The position numbers were made by a program, and so were the translations under genes. A stretch of DNA of 12,698 nucleotides from Phoronis ovalis (lineage: Eukaryota; Phoronida; Phoronidae), in contig JAOXYB010043048.1 in NCBI GenBank assembly GCA_028565635.1, positions 1 through 12,698 of the forward strand, written 5' to 3'. Of the stretch, positions 1 through 8,700 are shown piece by piece (the first letter of the stretch is position 1; the number at the start of each line of letters is the position of its first letter). The notes below the pieces were generated by a model, which was not told the DNA's origin, searched no databases, and worked only from the letters and a program-made list of their open reading frames with translations.

Positions 1-7
1 TAAATTA

Positions 8-67
8 CGTTTACACTTGTAGTTGCGCCGTGTCAGTTTGCGCCGTGTCAAGGGTGTAGTGTAAACG
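8..67. repeat. Short foldback with internal direct repeat
   Basis: CGTTTACACT at 8-17 is the exact reverse complement of AGTGTAAACG at 58-67. Between the arms TTGCGCCGTGTCA occurs twice (23-35 and 38-50), a 15-bp period. The shape suits the end of a transposon or a small foldback element cut by the window edge. Confidence 0.6.
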
Positions 68-1274
68 GAGCATTAGTGGTAGATACCATAATAGCAAGAT
101 TCTTATCAGTACACATACCAAATTTCTGTCAGTTCAGACAATGCTGATAGTAAATACGAGGAAATGGGCCAAGAAAATATGGCAAAAAAATTTGATACTT
201 AACCATACAATGGAGATGCCAAATACAGGTGACATAGCCAAAATTATTAGAAATACTAAACTTGGTAAAGTTACCTAGAGTAGAGATACCAAAATTAGTA
301 GAGTTACTTATAATTAGAACCAAATAACTGACCCTTTCCATTGGAATCCCCCTCCTGTATCACTTTGACTTAGAGTGATTTCCTTCTAGGGATTGAAGTG
401 AAAAGTTGTAGTGTAATAACTATAGCCAGATTTAATCTTTTTTACAAAAAAAATCATCATAACTGGTCTATTTTGCCTTACTGAAGTTGTTTGGTCAGCA
501 TTCTACTTGTGGACAAGTAGGTGGTCTTGCTCTTGTAATTGTTTGTTTGGAAAAAATATTTAAACAGGTGGACATTATAATTTTTTGGTAAAATTGAACT
601 TTGCCTTCTACCACAGAATGTAAATGTTTAATAATTAGCACTCAACACATGACCACTCCTGGTGATTCAGACTAGATGGCATGTCTCTCTTTATTACCTT
701 TGCTAGTTCAATAGGTTTCACATATGGATTGTATTTTTCTGTTGAAAAAATAACATAGTGATTCATGTGCCCAAGTATTATTTTAAAAAATGACATCTTT
801 CAAGTGTATATTGGCAGGAAACACTCTTGGTTTAATAGTTCTCACCATTGAGATATTCCTAATAAATTTCTATGTATGACATTATTAGTCTGACAATACT
901 GGACTACTTTATATATAATATAAAATTTTAATAGGAATTGATTGGCTTTGTTACAAATATCCAAACAAATTTCTTGGCATGTGAGTAAAATAAATTTTAC
1001 TTTAAGTATGTCACCAGATTTATAAACTTCTGTTTTATCAATAAACATAGTCATCATGTGTGCAAGTCAGCTGCTTGTTCTTTGATGATTTCTTGTATCT
1101 GTGATCAAAATACCACAAAGGGACCACAAAATGTTTTCTGATCTAGTGCAAAACAAAATATTTATTCTAGTGTCCTTTATCATCATTCTCCTAAATGTGA
1201 AACAAATAAAGATAAAGAATGTGTTCAGTTTGATAGGTATATGCTTGGAGGGGGTCACTGCCTGTACGCGGTGG

Positions 1275-1345
1275 GGTTTTCACCATTTTAGTCCAGGAAA
1301 GGGATAGGTTTTTCACATTTTCAGTCCATCTAGGATGGGTTTTGG
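1275..1345. repeat. Degenerate two-copy direct repeat
   Basis: Two adjacent diverged copies share the pattern TTTTCAC-CATTTT-AGTCCA followed by AGGGATAGG or AGGATGGG. The first starts near 1275 and the second near 1308. The block is GC-richer than its surroundings and may be a fragment of a dispersed repeat. Confidence 0.4.
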
Positions 1346-2304
1346 AGGTGCGTATTGAGCCTTCTGTGGGCAATATTTAAAATTGACTGCCTCCTCGGGG
1401 TGTATGTCGGACAATATTTAATGTTTTTATAGAGCAACTGTTGTAGACAAAAGTAGTATATTGTTAAAAGTATATTTGCCAGTGTCGCCTGTGAAACGCA
1501 TCTTTACGTTTTCTTTTATAATGAACTAGATTCATTATGGAATTAACATTTTTTCATGTTTTGCTTGTCACATTCACTTCTATCTGACACTAATAGGTTA
1601 TACAAATTAAAAAAATACTAAAAAATGACATTTAATTTTTTATGAAATGACAGAAATAGAATGTACCTGTTATAGTATATTCTGTGATTTGCATGTCTTG
1701 AAGCATGTTTCTTTAAAAAAATACCATACCTATAATTGTACTGTTTACAATTTGTCCTTCATTTATCTCTTAATTTGTGCTCTGCTGACAAGTTTGACAG
1801 GTGTGCCCCTATAGTGACACTTGACAGGATAAGGTTTATCTTTAAAATGACATTTGATTTAAAATCATGTGTAAAAGCTGACAAGGGACTGGGGTGGGAA
1901 ACAATCTAAGTAACCAAATCATTTTTTTCTACTGATTTACACATATAAATGTATAAATGATGCAGTATCAGATGTACAAAAGTTTAATTACACATTCGCG
2001 TAAAATTGGTGTTTTCCACATGATATTATATCATAATCAAAATAACCAAATTTCCTTTTATTATATTGCAAAAATATGAATATGAATACACTTTATTCTT
2101 AATGAAAAATTGGCAGTGGATATACAAAACTGTTCAAAAACTGTTTATGTATAAAGCTTTTACTCTCTGTTTTATCCACATTCTTGGTAAATTGAAGTAG
2201 CAATAGGCTGTTAGTACTAAGGCCTGATCAATTGGTAATTTTCATGGGTTTATCTCCCTGCAGTCATCTTTAGGTGTGTTATCTTTTTTTATGATACTGA
2301 AAGA

Positions 2305-2479
2305 GTATTTGCATGCAGTTGGTAGAGCCACTGGTGGGAACCCCAGAACATTCCCAGAATGCGTGATTTGAATGGTATAGTTCTCTGTACACTTCACTTG
2401 TCTGGTTGCATTCATAAAATCAGCATGCAGGGAATGTTTGAGTTCACCCGTGGCTCTATAAAATGCATTCGCATAGTAT
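2305..2479. mobile_element. Foldback (MITE-like) element
   Basis: A long imperfect palindrome of about 175 bp. The left arm (about 2305-2375) pairs with the right arm (about 2405-2479): TAGAGCCAC at 2323-2331 against GTGGCTCTA at 2450-2458, CATTCCCAGAATG against CATGCAGGGAATG, and GTATTTGCATGCA against TGCATTCGCATAGTA. No coding capacity is visible. It is consistent with a non-autonomous foldback DNA element in an intron; a simple transcribed hairpin is the alternative. Confidence 0.5.
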
Positions 2480-2645
2480 ATTAGAACCAGAATATTGTGG
2501 TAGACTGGAGGACTATTGCACTTGATCCTGGGTTTTCAGTATTGATCTGTATTCATTTTTTCATATAAATGTTTTCCCCCAGTTTCTACCACTCCTACAA
2601 GTTAACTTGCCGTCACTGTTGTAAATATTTCTGCTTGTGTTTCAG

Positions 2646-2794
2646 TTATGTGTGGCACAAGTCATCTTGGTCGGCCTGTCAACTTACTGATGAAAGTGCA
2701 GTCTGTGGAACTGGTACACAAAAGCGACATGTATCATGTGTACAACAAGGAGATGCTACAGAGCAATCAGTTGACAGCTCGAAGTGTCGTAACA
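2646..2794 (+). CDS. THSD7A: THSD7-like exon 1 of window (module A1, first part)
   Basis: The acceptor is a pyrimidine-rich tract ending TTTCAG at 2645 and the donor is GTATGT at 2795. The exon enters in phase 2 (base 2646 completes a codon) and leaves in phase 1. It encodes YVWHKSSWSAC, then VCGTGTQKRHVSC, the first half of an odd-type TSP1 module. The phase-2 entry shows that at least one more coding exon lies upstream. Reading past the donor stays open for about 40 more codons, so intron retention would add unrelated residues before a stop at 2917-2919. Confidence 0.85.
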
Positions 2795-5700
2795 GTATGT
2801 GTTACAGTTTTTTACATTCGAAGATTTTGCTATTACAAGAAAAAGTGTGGAGAGATGCTGCCCTGAAACTGTGTGGCAAAAATAACAGAGTAGTAGAAAT
2901 TTGCCGATATTACATTTAAGTTCGTCTCTTTAGAAAATGTATGAATATAATACAAAGTCATCATAATATTGGGCTGCTTTAGAGAAAAAGGAATATTTAG
3001 TTGACACTTTTCTCCCCACTGCGTTTACTTTGTCCACTGATTGTATATTAGAACCTACTTTGAGTTTGTCATAAGGCAACTCAGGTAATTCTTATTTCTC
3101 CTGTTGCCTATATCCTGTTGTTATTTTCTTCAGATCCTCTCATTCAAAAAGGGATTATACCAGCAGAAAAGAGAGCATGTATTGTAGAATGTCCAATTGA
3201 CTGTCAGTTAGGAGAGTGGCAGAACTGGGGCACCTGCTCACAAAGTTGTGGATCTGATGGCACAGAGACCAGGTAGGTATCAGTAATCTGTAACCATATC
3301 ACTACATTTGCTCTTTTAAATTTTATTTCCGGGAGTCAGCAACAAATTTCTAGCTATAGTCTTTTTTTCAATCGGTGACCACATCTCCATAAAATTTCAT
3401 CTAATTTATTTCACGTATTTCAACTTTTGTGTCATTTTACAGTCTATTTTAGTTGTATATAATTTATTTCTTTATTACATTACTTGATGCATCTACTTTT
3501 GCTTTACAGAAAACGTCCAGTGTTGAGAACACCAAGACATGGTGGAAAGGAATGTCCTCCAACTGTTGAAAGTAAAGTTTGTGACCCAATTGACTGTTAC
3601 TGGTGGCATACAGGTATGAGAAAACAAACCGCAAACTTCCCTCACCAGAAGTGTCATTATTTTCTTGACCTAAGCAAGACACGTCACTTAATTATTTATA
3701 ACTATGACATCGGATTTTAGCATAGTGTATTTTATTTTTCATGACATCTCATTCTAGGTGGGTGGTCGAAATGTTTCCTTGACAACAAGACCAATACATG
3801 TGGACAAGGAAATCGAGTCCGACCAGTGTACTGTAAAAGTTCGCTGGATGAGAGAGTGGATGATGACCTTTGTACAGACTCTGTGGAACTGCCAAGGAAA
3901 CAACCTTGTACTATTCCATGTTCAGAAGCCTGTAAGCTCTCCAAGTGGAGTGAATGGTCTCTGTGCTCTGTAAGCTGTGGCTTGCAAGGTGGTAGTAAAC
4001 ATAGGACAAGAACTGTTTTATGTAAGTAGCCAATGGTTTTTTTAGTCATAATTTTCATTGTTCATTTAATTTTAGTTGCTCTGTATGTTTTACTTAAGCA
4101 AATATGTCCACTGCTTATGTTTTCAATTTGTGACATCTTCCGTGCCAAATGGCCAGTTTCATTTCAGTTGAATAATGGTACATATTTTATATGTTTGATG
4201 TGTAAATAACAATTCACTGGAGCTCCTCTTTTACCTGTTAAAAACAGAATGTCCATAATAATAATTGCTCAATACAGTTAGGATTATGTATGTTAATATG
4301 TTACAGCTTCACCTTCCAATTCCAATTGTCTACCACCTGAGGAACTTCATCAAACACAACCATGTAATCAGAAACCTTGTATCGAATATCTCTGGCAGGT
4401 TACACCATGGAGTATGTGTGTGAGAATGGAGAATACCAGTAAAGTTTGTGGTCCGAACACTGGCTTACAAGATAGAGAGGCATACTGTGAAAAATATCCA
4501 GGTAGCTAGCAACTAGTTTTCACTATGTTGTTTTGTTTTTCTTTATCATAATGGATTTTCAAAAATGTTTCAGTATTGGTACAAATATAAGTAAAGTTTA
4601 ACAACAAAAATACAGATTTGAGGTTGTGTTGCATCTGTTATAAATCATAGGAGTGATATTATGGTTAAAACTTGGAGAGAAATTATGCGGATTGAAATAA
4701 AAAACAAAATAGTATAAGCAAATACTCTGAAAAGTGGTTCTTTGTTAAAAGGGACCTTCAAGTCCCCGGATATAGTTCAATTAAATTATCTTAATGCATC
4801 ATGATTACAATGGAAATGTTCTCTGCAAATTTCTGAATTATACACAAATGAGCCCCAAATAAGTATGGATGAAATGGGTGGACAAAGTAAGATATATCTT
4901 GGTTCATGTTAACTACTGTTAAATGTCGATGTTCTGAACGTATATGATTTTGTAGGGGATGACTGCTACCTAGAATCTCTGAACTTAGACTATGCGGGTT
5001 ATCATATTTATTTGTCATTATTATCAGTAAGAGGGTTCTTACATGGTCTTAAATTCATTCACTATTAGGACAAAGGGAACCAATCTGGAAATGTAATGAT
5101 GCCAAAAAGCCAGCAGAAACCCGGATATGTGATGCTCCATGTCCCATTCATTGTCACCTGTCAATATGGTCAGAATGGACGGAATGTTCTGAAGAATGTG
5201 GTGACAGTGGTGCTAGATACAGATTGCGGGTTATAGAAGAATTATCCATGAATGGTGGTAAATCGTGCCCTAACAGAGCCAATGAAGATGGTAAGGAAAT
5301 ATTTGTTTTCATTAGAATTATTCAAATAAATTGAAGACATAGCTGAAATCAATATATGTTCGTTAGTGAAGTATACGCAACTCATTTGATTAAGGTAATT
5401 TTTACTGTAGACATCTTAAAGGCTTGACAGGTATAACATCGACTGTGTTTCTGAGACTTCATTTTCCGTTTAAGAATGTATACGATTTAAAGGACATCTA
5501 TAGATTTTCAAGTCCAGAGCACATGCACATTAATTGATCTTCTTTAAATGTGTTTTTCTTGGCTTACATTACTATGGAATATTTGTCAAGTGTCATGCTC
5601 GTTACAGTTATTTTTGTTTTGATTGGAGCTGTAAAATTAATTTATGAATTTTTGTAGGTATGGTAATTCGTCATAAAACATGCCATAATTTACCGCCATG

Positions 5701-8700
5701 TCCTACCCTTTCGTGGTCAACCTCCTTGTGGGGAGAGTGCCTTCCAGTACATAGGAACTGTGGTTTGGGAAAGCAGGCTAGAAATGTAACATGCAAGCAA
5801 AGTGATGGATTAGTTAAACCAGATGGTATAGTTATTACATGCTTATTGAATAAAGAATAATTTCTGTAATTTTACACAATCCTTTGTTGGGAACACTTTG
5901 GTGTTTTTTTAAAAAAAAACACCTAATTATCACCTGATCACCAGATTTTCAAGATACCATGTTTTCAGGATTATAATGTTTATAGAATTTGATCATTATA
6001 GTGAAAAATGCATAATTATGAGGAAACAGTTGTTATCAATATTAAAGGAAAGCCTCTCAAAGATTGGTCTTTGGAAATAGTAGTGTGGGCATTTGGTGGT
6101 ATAAATAGAAAATATGAATAACTTCAAAACATCTATCCTCTTTATTTTAGGTGTGTGCCACAATCATGGTATCGGCTTAGAGCCCCATAGTGAAAAGACT
6201 TGTTTCATACCTTGTGAAGGGGACTGTCCTCTTACTCAGTGGTCTGAGTGGAGTTCATGTTCTCAATCTTGTGGTGACGTATCTGGTACTAAAGCTAGGA
6301 AAAGAACAATTAAGAACCAAGGTGTGCATCTTTGTTAACATATATTTCGTACTTTGTCATATTGACCTAAGGACATGCCTGTCAAAATTTGATTGAGATG
6401 TTGATGTGACCTGCAGAGTCCAAATGCTTCCAAATTATTGTAATACTACAGAATAGCATGAGTTATGTTAAATACAGATTACAGGCATGATTTTACTTGA
6501 GAGCAAATAAAATTAGGTTTATTTTGAAAATAAAATGCATGGTTGGAAACATACATATAATTCAAGCTTCTATAGTCTTGAAGTAACTCTTTTGATTGGC
6601 TGATAGCTAATTAGTCAAGTTGGCATCATAAACATAATAATGGTACAACTTTTGTGTTTGAGTATTTCACTATTAGTGTACTTGTAGATATGACGATATT
6701 CTGTTTTCTGAATACAGTTGTACTAGTACACTTAAGCCGTGTTCTACAAATGCCAACTGCCAGAAAAAAGTGGATAGTGTCTCTTAGTTAAGCCAATTCT
6801 AAAAACTACTTGGTCATTAATGAGTTTATGAAATTATGGAACTAAATTGAGTAAAGTTATATTTGATCTCTTATTTAATTGTGATCCTGAATGAAGAACA
6901 GGCAAATCAATGAACTGGGAAATGAAGTGGTATAGTATAGTAAGATAAAAAATTTGAGCAGAATGTGATAAAAATTATGAGGATGCTGCAGTTACTAATA
7001 ATTTGTAAATCTTCTAGAGGAGGCCTCATCCATACAGTGTACTCAGCTTACTGATGAAGCCTCATCCATATAATGTATTTGTTTTGCAGAGGAAGCCTCA
7101 TCCGTACGGTGTAATCATATCAGAGAAGATGACTTAATACAAAGTGATTCCTGTGGGATGGAACAATGTCCAACTTACAGCTGGGATCGTGGAAAATGGG
7201 GAAGTTGTATTCCCAAACCAACTGAAGAATCTGGTAAATTAATTACATTCTACAATTATGGTGCCCTAGTAAATATGTTCCAGTATGATATGGCTGACTT
7301 TGTTTTCTCCAATTACTTGCTTGACTAACTAGATAAAGCAGAAGCTTTCTGGGGGATTACTTTTTTGGTTTATGTTTATTGCACTAGTTTTAAATTTAAT
7401 ACTGCTTCTCCATTTTTGATATGTTACATGTTAATAATTCGATCAAATTTAATGTTGTAGAAGCTCCTACATGTGGCATTGGTGCCCAACGTAGAAATGT
7501 TCTGTGTCGCCGAAATGATGGACAGTTTATGGCAGATGAATTTTGTGAATCCAGAGACGTAGCTACGCCTAGACATAAGGCATGTGACGTACCCTGTCCA
7601 ATAGACTGTAATGTGACTGAGTGGATTGAGTCTCCTTGTTCTAAACAATGTGGCGAGGGTAAGGTGGTAAATGTTATCACTTGTTGATCATATATTGTTT
7701 TGTTTTTGAACTTCACAAGAGTTCGAAAAGAAGTGACATCTTAGTACAAGAGTTCGAAAAGAAGTGACATCTTAGTATACAAAATTAACATAAATAGTTA
7801 CCTGCTAGATGTCCCTTGTAGGAAAATCATTAGGTACAAATAGACTTCATAAAGATTTAAAAAATGAACTATAATATGAACAGAAAGTATTACTTTCATT
7901 GTGAAACTATTAATCACATGTAATTGTAATATAATTAGTAGGTTTAGTTATGGGACAGCAGGTCTCTAAACTCTTCTATGCAAGAATGTAAAGCAACTTC
8001 CAAATTATTCGAAAAGAGAAGTGTTGTGGGTGTGTTTGTTAGATGTAAAGTAAAATCGGGTGAAAGTTAATTTGTAATTATATCATACTCTTTCATTAAC
8101 AGGCTTAAGGAATGTAAGCAGGCGGGTAACGGTCCCGCCCAGTGCTAGTGGAAGGGCATGCCCACATCTGAACGAGATTAGAGTTTGTGAAGTAACAGCT
8201 TGTGAGAATCTGGAATGGAAAGTTGAAGAGGTGAGATGCCGTTAACTAACTTAAAATTTTAAAAGTAACAGAAACGTACATTTGACTTATAGATAGGGTT
8301 TAGCGGTTTTAATGATGGTTGCTAAAAAGCATAAATATGTTTTCTGAATGTTTATGGCATCTTACAAATACATCAAATATGGAGAGAATTATTTCTTGAT
8401 GTTTTGTAACCGCAGCGTCATCAGCTAGCATTCTGAAACAAACTTTATGTGAGTACAAATTTCACAACAGAGTTTTCTCACTGTGTAAGTAAATAGATAT
8501 TTTTTGCCACATGCTTGTAATCAGTGTGATATATGGGTAATATGTTTAATCAGGTAATACACTGTATTTCAGTGGAGCAAATGTCTAGTAAAATACGGGG
8601 CCCGTTGTGGACCAGGAACAAGACGTAGAGCTGTGAGATGTCCAATGAGACGAGATCGTGATTGTTTGTCTCGGCAACACAAACCTCCAAGAAGCGAGAA

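Larger units (their letters stand above)
1..2645. other. Upstream intron or flank without a recognisable gene
   Basis: AT-rich sequence with stops in all frames and no Cys/Trp-rich segment between plausible splice sites. Because exon 1 enters in phase 2, at least the 3' end of this stretch is an intron of the THSD7-like gene. Loosely repeated pieces such as ATACCAAAATTAGTA appear within about 76-325. Distinct repeats at the left edge, near 1.3 kb and near 2.4 kb are listed separately. Confidence 0.6.

Noticed and set aside
481-522. Segment reading STCGQ followed by GTAGGT, resembling the end of a THSD7-type exon.
   Set aside because: The upstream reading frame has no conserved Trp/Cys spacing and is soon closed by stops. 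No convincing acceptor precedes it, and its phase would be 0 where the usual CGxG junction here is phase 1. Chance similarity is more likely.
842-1373. Short open frames on both strands upstream of the gene.
   Set aside because: Low-complexity AT-rich translations without domain signatures or splice context.
3732-4058. Minus-strand open frame of 108 codons opposite exon 4.
   Set aside because: It lies antisense to a well-supported TSP1 exon, has no recognisable domain, and is explained by the base composition of the coding strand.
7018-7073. Alternative start of exon 9 after the AG at 7016-7017.
   Set aside because: It reads EEASSIQCTQLTDEASSI and then a TAA, so it cannot join to the rest of exon 9 in frame.
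7396-7716. Minus-strand open frame of 106 codons opposite exon 10.
   Set aside because: It is antisense to a conserved exon with correct splice sites and shows no family signature.
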